Positions 1 to 8,582 of a DNA stretch of 64,000 nucleotides are shown piece after piece; the first letter of the stretch is position 1; every line of letters begins with the position of its first letter. The DNA comes from Pandoraea bronchicola (GTDB lineage Bacteria > Pseudomonadota > Gammaproteobacteria > Burkholderiales > Burkholderiaceae), in contig NZ_CABPST010000001.1 in the NCBI RefSeq assembly GCF_902459805.1, positions 310,001 to 374,000 of the forward strand, given 5' to 3'. A program made the position numbers and the translations under genes. The notes below the pieces were generated by a model. The model had not been told where the DNA came from and searched no databases. It saw only the letters and a list, made by a program, of their open reading frames with translations.

Positions 1-489
1 GTGGCAATGAGCCGCGAGCGCGGCCTGCCGCTCGCAAGCCACGACGACACGTCGATCGAACACGTAGACGAAGCGGCGCGCGACGGCGTGGCACTCTCGG
101 AATTCCCGACGACGCTCACCGCCGCACGCGCAGCACGCGAGAGGTCGATTGGCGTAATCATGGGCGCACCGAACATCGTGCGCGGCGGATCGCATTCGGG
201 CAACGTCGCCGCCGCCGATCTCGCACGCGACGATATGCTCGATATCCTGTCGTCGGACTACGTGCCGTCAAGCCTGCTGCAAGCCGCCTTCCAACTGCAT
301 AGCGACATCGGCTGGCCACTCTCGAAGGCAATGCGCACCGTATCGTGGACGCCAGCACAGTCCGTCGGACTCACCGACCGTGGCGGTATCGTGCCTGGCC
401 TGCGGGCAGATATGATCCGTGTGACCGTACGCCCCGACATGCCGCCGGTGCCTCGCGCAACTTATCTGGAAGGGCAGCGCGTCGCCTGA
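1..489 (+). CDS. phnM: PhnM, C-terminal part (5' end outside window)
   Basis: This is the last ~162 codons of a PhnM-type amidohydrolase (alpha-D-ribose 1-methylphosphonate 5-triphosphate diphosphatase) of the C-P lyase pathway. The segment GAPN-VRGGSHSGNVAA is the family's conserved C-terminal metal/substrate loop, followed by the usual SxxPAxxxGL-DRG-I-PG-RAD ending of amidohydrolases. The reading frame is already open at base 1, so the start and most of the barrel lie upstream. It converges on the phosphonate transporter genes on the other strand, which supports the assignment. Confidence 0.9.
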   Translation: MAMSRERGLPLASHDDTSIEHVDEAARDGVALSEFPTTLTAARAARERSIGVIMGAPNIVRGGSHSGNVAAADLARDDMLDILSSDYVPSSLLQAAFQLHSDIGWPLSKAMRTVSWTPAQSVGLTDRGGIVPGLRADMIRVTVRPDMPPVPRATYLEGQRVA

Positions 490-515
490 CTCCCCCCCCC
501 CAACACCTCCCTCCC

Positions 516-586
516 GACGGACCGGGGCCCCTTTCCGCCTCTCAGACATAAACCCAACTCGCTGCAGAAAGGGGCCCCGGTCCGTC
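516..586. repeat. Perfect 20-bp inverted repeat between phnM and phnE
   Basis: The arms 516-535 and 567-586 are exact reverse complements (GACGGACC...CCTTTC and its mirror), separated by a 31-nt loop. Each arm holds a GGGGCCCC core. The location between two convergent genes suggests a bidirectional transcription barrier or a dispersed palindromic repeat. There is no long T-run directly after either arm, so it is not a textbook intrinsic terminator. Confidence 0.75.
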
Positions 587-660
587 CCCCTCTACCTCTT
601 CTGTGCCTCTTCGGACACCTTTCCTGCTTCTCTTTTCTCTTTTTTCCCGGGTTAATGCGA

Positions 661-690
661 AACGCCGGCCTCTTTTAGGGCCGGCGTTTT
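661..690. terminator. Bidirectional terminator between phnM and phnE
   Basis: The stem AACGCCGGCC (661-670) pairs perfectly with 679-688 across an 8-nt loop; T residues follow on the plus strand. It lies 30 nt downstream of the phnE stop, so it probably ends the phnCDE message, and perhaps phnM readthrough as well. Confidence 0.75.
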
Positions 691-722
691 CGCTTTTCGT
701 CGCAACTGGCTTTTGGTCGGCG

Positions 723-1529
723 TCAGATCACCAACTTGCGCACTCGCGCCGAGAAGACGTCAATGCACGTCACCACCACGATCATGATCAACATCACCGC
801 ACACGTCTGCGCGTACTGGAAGCTGCGAATCACTTCGTAAAGCACCACGCCAATTCCACCCGCACCCACCATGCCAACCACCGACGCCGAACGTACGTTC
901 GACTCGAATCGGTACAGCGTGTACGAGATCCACAGCGGCATGACCTGCGGTAGCACCCCATACAGAATTTCGTCGATGGCGCGTGCGCCCGTGGCACGTA
1001 CGCCCTCCACCGGACGCGGATCGATCGCTTCAACCGCCTCAGCGAACAACTTCGAGAGCGTGCCCGTCGTATGCACCCACAACGCAAGCACACCAGCGAA
1101 CGGACCCAGACCCACCGCAACGATGAAAAGCATCGCGAAGACCATTTCGTTGATCGCGCGGCATGCGTCCATCACGCGACGCACCGGCTGGTATACCCAC
1201 GCCGGCACCATGTTCGACGCCGATAGCAACCCCATCGGGATCGAACAGACAACCGCGAGTACCGTGCCCCAGACCGCAATGTGAATGGTCACGAGCATCT
1301 CGTGAACATACACGCGCCAGTCATGAAAGTCCGGCGGGAAGAAATCGTGCGCGAACTGGCTCATGTTGCCAGAATCGCGAATCAGATCGAGCGGCCGCAT
1401 GTCAGCACCGCCCCACGACCACACCAGAATCAGAACGAATGCCCCCCAGCCGATCAGGGACAGCCACGAACGCTTGGGCGGCTCGCCCGGCAGGCGACCA
1501 TTGGCATTGAGGGATACGCTGGTGTTCAT
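723..1529 (-). CDS. phnE: Phosphonate ABC transporter permease PhnE
   Basis: Inner-membrane permease of the phosphonate importer PhnCDE. After a ~25-residue cytoplasmic N-terminus there are about five to six hydrophobic segments. The binding-protein-dependent transport signature near the C-terminus ([10 protein letters not shown]...; [13 protein letters not shown]) is typical of PhnE. The ATG at 1529 gives a normal ~268-residue protein; an in-frame GTG at 1541 is an alternative, and neither has a strong Shine-Dalgarno. It is the last gene of phnC-phnD-phnE, separated from phnD by ~170 nt. It should be co-regulated by the Pho box before phnC. Confidence 0.92.
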   Translation of the reverse strand: MNTSVSLNANGRLPGEPPKRSWLSLIGWGAFVLILVWSWGGADMRPLDLIRDSGNMSQFAHDFFPPDFHDWRVYVHEMLVTIHIAVWGTVLAVVCSIPMGLLSASNMVPAWVYQPVRRVMDACRAINEMVFAMLFIVAVGLGPFAGVLALWVHTTGTLSKLFAEAVEAIDPRPVEGVRATGARAIDEILYGVLPQVMPLWISYTLYRFESNVRSASVVGMVGAGGIGVVLYEVIRSFQYAQTCAVMLIMIVVVTCIDVFSARVRKLVI

Positions 1530-1699
1530 GTCGAGTACCACAAGTCATACCGGCACAGCTTCGGCCGGTGAAAAATCGGACCGCAAAGGACCCGGCGAGC
1601 CAAACCTTCCAGCTCGCCGGTATTCGTCTCAGCACAGCACGGTTGTGCCGCCCTGTGACGTCGCTTGAATCAACTTCTGCCTTCCAAGCGGTGAAACAC

Positions 1700-2668
1700 T
1701 TACTTCGTCTTGCTCATTTCCTGATCGAGCGCGGCGAGCTTGTTATCGAGGTCGGCCAGTTGCGACTTCTTCTTGGCAGCGTCGATGTTCGTATCCGACT
1801 CGAGCTGCACCTTCTGCTTGAACAGCTCTAGCTGACGGATCGGCAGCAGCTGGGCATCGGTCGATGCGCGGAAACCACCGTAGTTGTAGATGTTCTTCAG
1901 CACTTCCTTCTCATGCGCATCCTTGCCGTAGGCCAGGAAGAAGTCGCGAATCTTCTTCTTCGTGGCGTCCGGCAAGTCCTTGCGCCACAGCAGCGGGTCC
2001 GACGGAATCAGCGGCGACTTCCAGATCACCTGAACCTGCTTGGCCTTCTCCGGCTGCGTCGCCTCAAGCTTGTTCAACTCCTCGGTGTTGTTGGTGGCCA
2101 CGTCGATCTGGTTGTTGAGCACGGCCATCAGGTTGGCACCGTGGTTCGAGCTGCGCGCAGTCTTGAAGTACGTGCGCGGATCGATGTTGTTCTTCGCGAA
2201 CACGTAGTAACCCGGCACCAGCGTGCCCGACGTCGAGGTCGGATCGCCCAGGCCGAAGTTGATCTTCTTGCCATTCTTGATCACGTCGTCAAGCGTCTTG
2301 TACGGGCTCGACTTGTTCGAGATCAGCAGCGAGTAATAACCTTCCGTGCCGTCGGCATACATGATCTTCGCAAAGACTTCGCCTTGCGAGCGATCCACGG
2401 CTTCCATCGCGCCCTTGTTACCCATCCACGCGAGCTGCACTTTGTTGAAGCGCATGCCTTCGATCACGCCAGCGTAGTCGGTCGCGAAGAACGGGGTCAC
2501 CTTCAGGCCCGTTTGCTTCTCCATGTCGTCGATCAGCGGCTGCCAACGTTGGCGCAGCGCAGCGCTCGAGTCGGTCGAGATAATGCCGAAGTTGATTTCC
2601 TGCGCGTGCGCTGCCGCCACCGAGGCGATCATGGCCGCGCCGGCCAGCAGGGTTTTCCAAAGTTTCAT
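1700..2668 (-). CDS. phnD: Phosphonate ABC transporter substrate-binding protein PhnD
   Basis: Periplasmic phosphonate-binding protein of 322 residues. A Sec signal peptide with a cleavage-like AHA-Q site near residue 22 is followed by a periplasmic-binding fold with PhnD hallmarks: INFGIISTDSS at the start of the mature protein, DYAGVIEGMRF, QLAWMGNKGA and FGLGDPTSTSG. The start is supported by AGGAGC about 9 nt upstream of the ATG. It sits 16 nt after phnC, so the two genes are cotranscribed. Very high similarity to the family is apparent along the whole length. Confidence 0.95.
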   Translation of the reverse strand: MKLWKTLLAGAAMIASVAAAHAQEINFGIISTDSSAALRQRWQPLIDDMEKQTGLKVTPFFATDYAGVIEGMRFNKVQLAWMGNKGAMEAVDRSQGEVFAKIMYADGTEGYYSLLISNKSSPYKTLDDVIKNGKKINFGLGDPTSTSGTLVPGYYVFAKNNIDPRTYFKTARSSNHGANLMAVLNNQIDVATNNTEELNKLEATQPEKAKQVQVIWKSPLIPSDPLLWRKDLPDATKKKIRDFFLAYGKDAHEKEVLKNIYNYGGFRASTDAQLLPIRQLELFKQKVQLESDTNIDAAKKKSQLADLDNKLAALDQEMSKTK

Positions 2669-2684
2669 GAGAGCAAGCTCCTGG

Positions 2685-3551
2685 TCAGGTCAGGCTTAGG
2701 GACATCGAGGTAAGGAAGGGTGCTTCAGCGTCGGCAGGCTTCTCACCGGCCACGCTTTCCGAGGCATCGGACGCTTCGTCGAGCAACTCGCTCGCCTGCA
2801 CGCCATAAAGGCGGCGCAGCAAGTCAGGCGTGAGTGCCGCAGACGGGCCGTCGTACACCACGCGGCCCTGATGCAGCGCGACGGTGCGCACGCAGTAACG
2901 CATCGCTACATCCACCTGGTGCAGCGAGACGACCACCGTCAACTTGTGATCACGGTTCATGCGGGCGAGCATGTCCATCACCTTGCGCGCCGACTCGGGG
3001 TCGAGCGACGCAATCGGTTCGTCCGCGAGAATGATCCTGGCGCCCTGCACCAGCGTGCGCGCCAGTGCCGCACGCTGCTGCTGGCCGCCCGAGAGCGTGC
3101 TGGCACGCTGGAATGCCAGATCGGCAATGCCCACTTCGGCAAGCGCCGCCAGCGCCGCCTGACGCTCTTCGGAAGTGAAGCGGAACATCAGGCTGCGCCA
3201 CAGCGGCACACGAGCCAGCAGGCCCGTCAGCACATTGGTGATGACCGGCAGGCGGCCCACCAGATTGAACTGCTGGAAGACGAACCCGATGTCGCGGCGA
3301 ATCTGGCGCACTTCGCGCACAATGCGCCCGTCGCGCTGGATCGGGCGGCCCAGAATCTCGATGCTGCCGGGTTGCTGATCGGCAGCCACGAAGCCCGCAA
3401 TGTGACGCATCAGCGTCGATTTGCCCGAGCCCGACGCCCCGATGAGGGCGACCATTTCGCCCGGCATGACTTTGAGCCCCACTTCGTCGAGGGCGCGGCG
3501 GCCGCTCCCGAAAGTCTTGGTCAGTCGCTCGATTCGAATCGCTTCGTCCAC
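2685..3551 (-). CDS. phnC: Phosphonate ABC transporter ATP-binding protein PhnC
   Basis: ATPase subunit of the phosphonate importer. It shows Walker [10 protein letters not shown] (~residues 37-45), the Q-loop VFQQFNLV, the signature [10 protein letters not shown], Walker [14 protein letters not shown] and a switch His (VSLHQVD). The first gene of the operon uses a GTG start at 3551 preceded by AGGTGA at good spacing. The ~288-residue length exceeds the usual ~260 because of an acidic C-terminal tail. Regulation is probably by PhoB (box at 3696-3713). Confidence 0.93.
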   Translation of the reverse strand: MDEAIRIERLTKTFGSGRRALDEVGLKVMPGEMVALIGASGSGKSTLMRHIAGFVAADQQPGSIEILGRPIQRDGRIVREVRQIRRDIGFVFQQFNLVGRLPVITNVLTGLLARVPLWRSLMFRFTSEERQAALAALAEVGIADLAFQRASTLSGGQQQRAALARTLVQGARIILADEPIASLDPESARKVMDMLARMNRDHKLTVVVSLHQVDVAMRYCVRTVALHQGRVVYDGPSAALTPDLLRRLYGVQASELLDEASDASESVAGEKPADAEAPFLTSMSLSLT

Positions 3552-3679
3552 GGTTCACCTGTCAGTCGAATCGCCGGTCGGACCCGATGCCATCCTGTCA
3601 GCGGCGACCCGGCTGGGGATCGCATCGCCTGCATCGCTCGACTAGCTGTTTTGTGGCAATTTGTGCCAAAAGTGATCGC

Positions 3680-3713
3680 AGTCTAGAAAGCCTCGATGAC
3701 AACACGGTGACAA
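3680..3713 (-). promoter_or_regulatory. Pho box and -10 for phnCDE
   Basis: On the minus strand, TTGTCAC and TTGTCAT (3696-3713) are two 7-bp direct repeats separated by 4 bp. This is the 11-bp period of PhoB sites (consensus CTGTCAT-N4-CTGTCAT). A -10-like TAGACT (3680-3685) follows after exactly 10 nt, as in PhoB-activated promoters where the second repeat replaces the -35. It lies ~145 nt before the phnC start. Confidence 0.72.
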
Positions 3714-4030
3714 TCGATCAGCTTTTTGGCGGCCGGCGGAAACCCTTATCCGGTCAATGATTTGGCAACGTTTCCGGGGCCGTGGCGAGCGCTGCCGTAC
3801 GGACGTCACAGTCACGTCCGGCGAGTTGGGATGACGTCGCCTCCGATTCAGGCAACGATTTTGTCTACATATTTTCGGGACGTTGGCGAGCGGCGCCATC
3901 GAGGCGATACGCGGCGCAGGGCCGCGCCACAAGCTGAACCGCAAAGGGATTGGCGACGAGATGTCGTTCAGCACACCTTTGCGTCGTGGCGACGTGTGGC
4001 GTGCTGTGGCGACCTATGGCGCACGATAGT

Positions 4031-4060
4031 CGCGTTTGTGCGCGTTTGTGCGCGTTTGTG
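4031..4060. repeat. 3 x 10-bp tandem repeat
   Basis: Three exact consecutive copies of CGCGTTTGTG. The period equals about one helical turn. No coding role is evident. Confidence 0.9.
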
Positions 4061-4140
4061 CAAATCGGAAGGGAGGCGATGACGGCGCCGCCGGGCGGAG
4101 ATGCCGCCCGGTATCCGGGAGACAGGCGATCAGGCTGACC

Positions 4141-4190
4141 GGTCAAGCCCGGTCAGGCCCGATCAGGCCAGATCAAGCCCGGTCGTGCCA
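4141..4190. repeat. 5 x 10-bp degenerate tandem repeat
   Basis: Five consecutive decamers of the form GRTCARGCCM (GGTCAAGCCC, GGTCAGGCCC, GATCAGGCCA, GATCAAGCCC, GGTCGTGCCA) end exactly at the 3' end of the deoR gene. The first four copies differ at one or two positions each; the fifth is more diverged. Confidence 0.85.
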
Positions 4191-4946
4191 TCACGCAATA
4201 AGGAGTTCCGGGCCACGGGCGCGCAGTTGCGCCAGCATGCTCTTGTGCGGTGCCGCGTCGCTGATGAGATAACGGGCGGCTTCGAAATGGCGGATGCGCA
4301 CGGGCGTCACACGACCGAACTTGGTGTGGTCTGCCACCACGGCAGAGACGTTTGCACACAGCAACATGCGAGCACGCAATTCGGCTGCCGCACGGTTGAA
4401 GTCGGTAATGCCCCCGTCCTCCGTCACGCCGCCCACGCCGATGAACGCGAAGTCGGCGTGGTATTGCGAGATCTGATTGATGGCGTCCCAGCCCTGCACA
4501 GCGTCTTCGTTGTCCTGCAACTCACCGCCGAGCAGCGTCACCCGATTGTCGTGGTGACGGCCCAACAGACGCGCGATCTGCCAGTCATTCGTGTAGATGC
4601 GAAGACGATGCTTGGAGAGCAGCGCCTGCGCCACCGCGCGCGTGGTCGTGCCGTAATCGATGATGACCGACGCACCGTCGGGCACGAGCTCCGCCGCACG
4701 CACGCCGATGGCGCGCTTGCCCACGGCGTTGACGTTCTCGCGCAGTGTCCAGTCGGGCTCGCTGCGGTCGGCGGCCAGCGCGCCGCCGTGCGTCATGAGC
4801 AGCAGGCCCCGGGCGGCAAGCGTATTCAGGTCGCGACGCACCGTCTCTCGCGAGACACCCAACTCACGCACCAGATCGCTGATCGCGAGTGCCCCGGTCT
4901 TGGCAAGTTGTTCGAGCACGTATTGTTGGCGTTGTTCGGCAAGCAT
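4191..4946 (-). CDS. DeoR/GlpR-family transcriptional regulator
   Basis: A 251-residue DeoR-type repressor. The N-terminal winged helix carries the family signature (MLAEQRQQYVLEQL..., ISDLVRELGVSRETVRRDL, then GL-L-THGGA). A DeoRC effector domain follows (IDYGTTTRAVAQAL, YTNDWQIARLL, LLGGEL, DFAFIGVGGV), which in this family senses sugar phosphates or polyol phosphates. The target is unknown. It reads toward the phosphonate operon across a 640-bp gap, so a link to C-P metabolism is possible but unproven. Confidence 0.88.
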   Translation of the reverse strand: MLAEQRQQYVLEQLAKTGALAISDLVRELGVSRETVRRDLNTLAARGLLLMTHGGALAADRSEPDWTLRENVNAVGKRAIGVRAAELVPDGASVIIDYGTTTRAVAQALLSKHRLRIYTNDWQIARLLGRHHDNRVTLLGGELQDNEDAVQGWDAINQISQYHADFAFIGVGGVTEDGGITDFNRAAAELRARMLLCANVSAVVADHTKFGRVTPVRIRHFEAARYLISDAAPHKSMLAQLRARGPELLIA

Positions 4947-5052
4947 GATCGGACAATATCGGTTGGACTACGAAATCTTCGGCGGCATCGACTGGGCCGA
5001 TGCCGGTCATACGCAAGCGCGTGTGCCGCTCGCTTGTGTCGTTACTCCCTGC

Positions 5053-5667
5053 CTACCCCTGCAACGCGACGCGCAACCCCAGGCCGATGAAAATCGCCCC
5101 GGCCACGCGATCGAGCCAGCGTCCGGCGCCGGGACGGCGCTTGAGCCACGTGCCCAACACCCCTGCGAACCAGCCGTACGCGCTGAACACGACGATGGTC
5201 TGGCCCATGAACACCAGACCGAGCAACAGCATCTGCCAGCCAGGATGGACAGCATCAGCGCTCACGAACTGCGGCAGGAACACAAGGAAGAAGAGCGTGA
5301 CTTTCGGATTGAGCATGTTCGCGAACACGCTCTGGCGAAAGACCGCTGAGAGCGGTTGCGGTGAGGTGTCGTTGGCCAGCGCCATGGCACCGCGCGCACG
5401 CAGCGCTTTGATGCCGATCCAGATGAGATAGGCAGCCCCCGCCAGCTTGATCGCCTCGAATGCCCACGGCGACGAACGCAGCACGGCGGCCAGGCCGACG
5501 GCCGCGATGGTCGTGTGAAAAAGGCAACCGAAGGTGAAGCCGGCCGCCGCCGCCAGCCCGGCACGCCGCCCTTGCGCAATGCCTCGCGCGATGACCTGCA
5601 TGTTGTCCGGGCCCGGCGCGAGCGTAATCGCCACCGAGGTCAGCAGGAACAGCCAGAGGTTGGGCAT
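5053..5667 (-). CDS. LysE/RhtB-family amino-acid exporter
   Basis: A 204-residue inner-membrane protein of the LysE superfamily with about six transmembrane helices. Family landmarks are SVAITLAPGPDNM near the N-terminus (the conserved GP-D motif), AAGFTFGCLFHT, LAGAAYLIWIGIKAL and LNPKVTLFFLVFLPQFV. RhtB-type proteins export homoserine, threonine or other amino acids; the substrate here cannot be told. It lies between apt and deoR on the same strand. Confidence 0.88.
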   Translation of the reverse strand: MPNLWLFLLTSVAITLAPGPDNMQVIARGIAQGRRAGLAAAAGFTFGCLFHTTIAAVGLAAVLRSSPWAFEAIKLAGAAYLIWIGIKALRARGAMALANDTSPQPLSAVFRQSVFANMLNPKVTLFFLVFLPQFVSADAVHPGWQMLLLGLVFMGQTIVVFSAYGWFAGVLGTWLKRRPGAGRWLDRVAGAIFIGLGLRVALQG

Positions 5668-5727
5668 CGGGGCGTCCGGGTCAGGTGATGAGGATGGCGG
5701 CAGGATCGAGGCAAATCAGGCTTAGGG

Positions 5728-6279
5728 TCAGTGACCTTCGAACGAACAGAGCAGGAAGAGCGGCAACCCGGCATCGCGAATCAGACGCGAGCCGCCCAAT
5801 TCCGGCAGATCGACGATGGCCGCGCCTTCGATGACGGTGGCGCCCAGACGCTCCAGCAGCTTCTTGCCCGCGAGCATGGTGCCGCCGGTGGCCACCAGAT
5901 CGTCGATGAGCAGCACGCGATCACCCGGACCGCAGGCGTCGGCGTGAATCTCGACCGTCGCACTGCCGTATTCCAGTTCGTACTCTTCTGCGACCGTCTG
6001 ATAAGGCAGCTTGCCCTTCTTGCGAATGGGAATGAAGCCGAGGTTCAGCTCATACGCCAGAATCGAACCGAGGATGAAACCGCGCGCATCGAGTCCGGCG
6101 ATGTAATCGGGCCGGTGCTCCATGTAGCGATGCACGAACACATCGATCAACACCCGCAACGTGCGCGGGTTCTTGAGCAACGGGGTGATATCGCGGAACT
6201 GCACGCCGGGCGATGGCCAATCCGGCACGGTGCGGATCTGGCTTTTGATATAGGCGGCAGGAGACTCATCGATCTGCAC
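5728..6279 (-). CDS. apt: Adenine phosphoribosyltransferase
   Basis: Purine salvage enzyme: adenine + PRPP to AMP + PPi. The PRPP-binding motif [13 protein letters not shown] is intact; [11 protein letters not shown] and [10 protein letters not shown] are typical APT loops. I place the start at a GTG (6279) because AGAAGGA lies at correct spacing upstream and it gives 183 residues, the usual APT size. An in-frame ATG at 6312 would add 11 atypical residues. Confidence 0.95.
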   Translation of the reverse strand: MQIDESPAAYIKSQIRTVPDWPSPGVQFRDITPLLKNPRTLRVLIDVFVHRYMEHRPDYIAGLDARGFILGSILAYELNLGFIPIRKKGKLPYQTVAEEYELEYGSATVEIHADACGPGDRVLLIDDLVATGGTMLAGKKLLERLGATVIEGAAIVDLPELGGSRLIRDAGLPLFLLCSFEGH

Positions 6280-6410
6280 GGGGTTCCTTCTTTGGGTACT
6301 GATAGGTAACACGCCACATTATGCCAAAAAGGCCCGGCGCCCCGTCGCCATTCGGGGAATGACACCCTCGCGCAGACGCCCCGCGCCCCGTCTGCGTGTT
6401 CGGCCGTCGC

Positions 6411-8393
6411 CTATGTGCGCCCCAACAGTCGTGCCTCTGCCGCCGCCAGCTTCTCGGGCAAGCCGCGCAGCACCACGATATCTTCAGCCATCAGACGCGT
6501 CTCCGATACCGGTTCAACGCCGCGAATGCCATGCCGGCGGATGGCCGTGACCGTCACGCCGAGTCTGTCGAGCCGGAGTTCGCCGAGCGTGCGCCCGACC
6601 GCATCGGCATCTAGGGGAAGCGGCACCGATTGCAGACGGACCTGCTCACGCTCGCCGCCTTCGTCCTCATCGTCAAGGCCGTGGAAGTACCCCCTCAACA
6701 GGCTGTAGCGCTCGTTACGCGCCTGTGCCACCCGGCGCAGCACGCGGCGCATCGGCACGCCCATGAGCACCAGCGCATGCGACGCCAGCATCAGACTGCC
6801 CTCCACGATCTCGGGCACCACTTCGGTCGCGCCTGCGGCGATCAGGTCATCGATGTGGGTATCGTCGACCGTGCGCACGACCACCGGCAAGGTCGGCTCC
6901 AGCGCCTGCACCTGCGCCAGCACCTTCAGCGCGGCCGGCGTGCTGTCGTATGTCACCACGATACCGGCGGCGCGGTGAATCCCCGCGGCGACGAGCGCCT
7001 CGCGCCGGGCTGCGTCGCCGAAGACGACCGTCTCGCCGGAGCTGGCCGCTTCCATCACGCGGTCCGGATCGAGGTCGAGCGCTACGTACCCGATACCTTC
7101 CTGCTCCAGCATGCGCGCAAGGTTCTGGCCGCATCGGCCGTACCCGCAGATGATGACGTGCCCCGAGGTCTTGATGCTCTGCGTGGCGATCTTGGTCATC
7201 TGCAACGACTGCATCATCCATTCGTTGGCAACGAAACGCAGCGCGATGCGGTCGGCGTTGATGATGAGGAACGGCGCACACAGCATCGAGAGCAACATGC
7301 CCGCCAGCACGGCTTGCGACAGCGATGGGTCGAGCAGTTGCCGATCGATCACCAGATTGAGCAAGACGAAGCCGAATTCGCCAGCTTGCGCCAGACCCAG
7401 ACCGGTGCGGATGGCGGTGCCGGGCGGACTCCCAAACACACGCGCGAGACCGGCGATCAGCGTGAATTTGACGACCAGCGGGCCAACGAAGAACAGCAGC
7501 ACGAGCAGCGGCTGCTTCATCACGATGGCCGGGTCGAGCATCATGCCGGTCGTGATGAAAAAGAGACCGAGCAGCACGTCGCGGAACGGCTTGATGTCGT
7601 CTTCCACCTGATGACGGAACGGCGTTTCCGCGATCAGCATGCCCGCGATGAACGCACCCAGCGCCATCGACAACCCAAGGTGTTCGGTGATGTACGCAAG
7701 GCCCAGCGTGAGCAGCAGCAGGTTGAGCATGAACAGCTCTTGCGAGCGCCGCGCCGCCACGATGTGGAACCAGCGGCCGACCAGCTTCTGGCCGATCCAC
7801 AGCAACAGCGCCAGCGCACCGGTGATCTTGAGCGCGGCCAGCGACAGCGCCAGCACTAGCGCCTTCGAATTGCCGCCCAGGGCGGAAATGACGATCAGCA
7901 GCGGCACGACCGCCAGATCCTGGAACAGCAGCACGCCCATGATGTTGCGGCCGTGCTCCGTCTCGAGTTCCAGTCGCTCTGCCAGCATCTTGGTGACGAT
8001 GGCCGTGGAAGACATGGCAAGCGCGCCGCCCAGCGCGACCGACGCCTGCCACGAAAACGACCAGAACAGGTTGACGGCCGCCCCCAGCCCGACCGCGACC
8101 AGCAATGTCCCCAATACCTGAGAGACACCGAGCCCCAGCACCACGCGACGCATGCTCTTGAGCTTGGGTAGCGAAAACTCGATGCCGATAGAGAACATCA
8201 AAAAGACGACGCCGAACTCCGCGAGGTATTGCACGCGCTGCGAGTCGGCGGCCAGCCCCAGCGCATGCTGCCCGATCACGATGCCCACGCTCAGATAGCC
8301 AAGCATCGGCGGCAGATGGAGCATGCGGAACAGCACCACCCCGACGCAGGCGGCAAACAGCAGGACGAGAGTGAGTTCGAGCGGTGATGCCAT
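6411..8393 (-). CDS. CPA2-family cation:proton antiporter (KefB/KefC type)
   Basis: A 660-residue monovalent cation:H+ antiporter-2 protein. The first ~390 residues are a Na+/H+ exchanger domain with about 12-13 hydrophobic helices (HLPPMLGYLSVGIVIG..., FLMFSIGIEFSLPKL). A TrkA-N/RCK domain follows (GHVIICGYGRCGQNLARML..., a Rossmann GxGxxG site, ~405-520), then a TrkA-C domain near the C-terminus. The architecture matches KefB/KefC potassium efflux or YbaL proteins; which ion is moved is not visible. It is divergent from kdsD. Confidence 0.88.
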   Translation of the reverse strand: MASPLELTLVLLFAACVGVVLFRMLHLPPMLGYLSVGIVIGQHALGLAADSQRVQYLAEFGVVFLMFSIGIEFSLPKLKSMRRVVLGLGVSQVLGTLLVAVGLGAAVNLFWSFSWQASVALGGALAMSSTAIVTKMLAERLELETEHGRNIMGVLLFQDLAVVPLLIVISALGGNSKALVLALSLAALKITGALALLLWIGQKLVGRWFHIVAARRSQELFMLNLLLLTLGLAYITEHLGLSMALGAFIAGMLIAETPFRHQVEDDIKPFRDVLLGLFFITTGMMLDPAIVMKQPLLVLLFFVGPLVVKFTLIAGLARVFGSPPGTAIRTGLGLAQAGEFGFVLLNLVIDRQLLDPSLSQAVLAGMLLSMLCAPFLIINADRIALRFVANEWMMQSLQMTKIATQSIKTSGHVIICGYGRCGQNLARMLEQEGIGYVALDLDPDRVMEAASSGETVVFGDAARREALVAAGIHRAAGIVVTYDSTPAALKVLAQVQALEPTLPVVVRTVDDTHIDDLIAAGATEVVPEIVEGSLMLASHALVLMGVPMRRVLRRVAQARNERYSLLRGYFHGLDDEDEGGEREQVRLQSVPLPLDADAVGRTLGELRLDRLGVTVTAIRRHGIRGVEPVSETRLMAEDIVVLRGLPEKLAAAEARLLGRT

Positions 8394-8567
8394 CAGCTAA
8401 GGTGGGTTTCCTGAGTGAATCTGAATGAGCGCGGCACGCATGATGCAAGTGCCGTGCCAGATTGCGTCCGTGCGGCGGCATCCGAGGGGGCCCGGGCCGC
8501 GCCGGACGACGATCCGAACGCTGCGGGGCCAAGCCTGGCGCGGCTGTCCTCGGCGCCGCGTCCGTTT

Positions 8568-8576
8568 TGATATACT
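8568..8576 (+). promoter_or_regulatory. Extended -10 promoter of kdsD
   Basis: TGATATACT is an extended -10 element (TG-N-TATACT) that ends only 6 nt before the kdsD ATG. It predicts a transcription start at or within a few bases of the start codon, hence a leaderless message. Confidence 0.6.
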
Positions 8577-8582
8577 CCGCGC

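Larger units (their letters stand above)
3552..4190. other. Long intergenic region with decamer tandem repeats
   Basis: About 640 bp between deoR and phnC with no convincing gene; the short open frames here look like no known protein and overlap on both strands. Besides the Pho box it holds two 10-bp tandem repeat blocks (4031-4060 and 4141-4190). The rest shows nothing I can name. Confidence 0.7.

Noticed and set aside
4031-4190. Possible CRISPR-like array
   Set aside because: Units are only 10 bp with no spacers and no cas genes; these are simple tandem repeats.
4101-5090. 329-codon open frame on the plus strand over deoR
   Set aside because: Antisense to a clear DeoR regulator; composition (His/Arg/Gln-rich) is typical of a high-GC shadow frame and no family is recognisable.
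6630-7859. 409-codon plus-strand frame over the KefB-type gene
   Set aside because: Complement of a well-conserved antiporter; low-complexity His/Arg/Gln content without motifs.
6847-8532. 561-codon minus-strand frame in another register of the antiporter
   Set aside because: Out-of-frame reading of the antiporter gene; Arg/Gly/Ala-rich and without domains.
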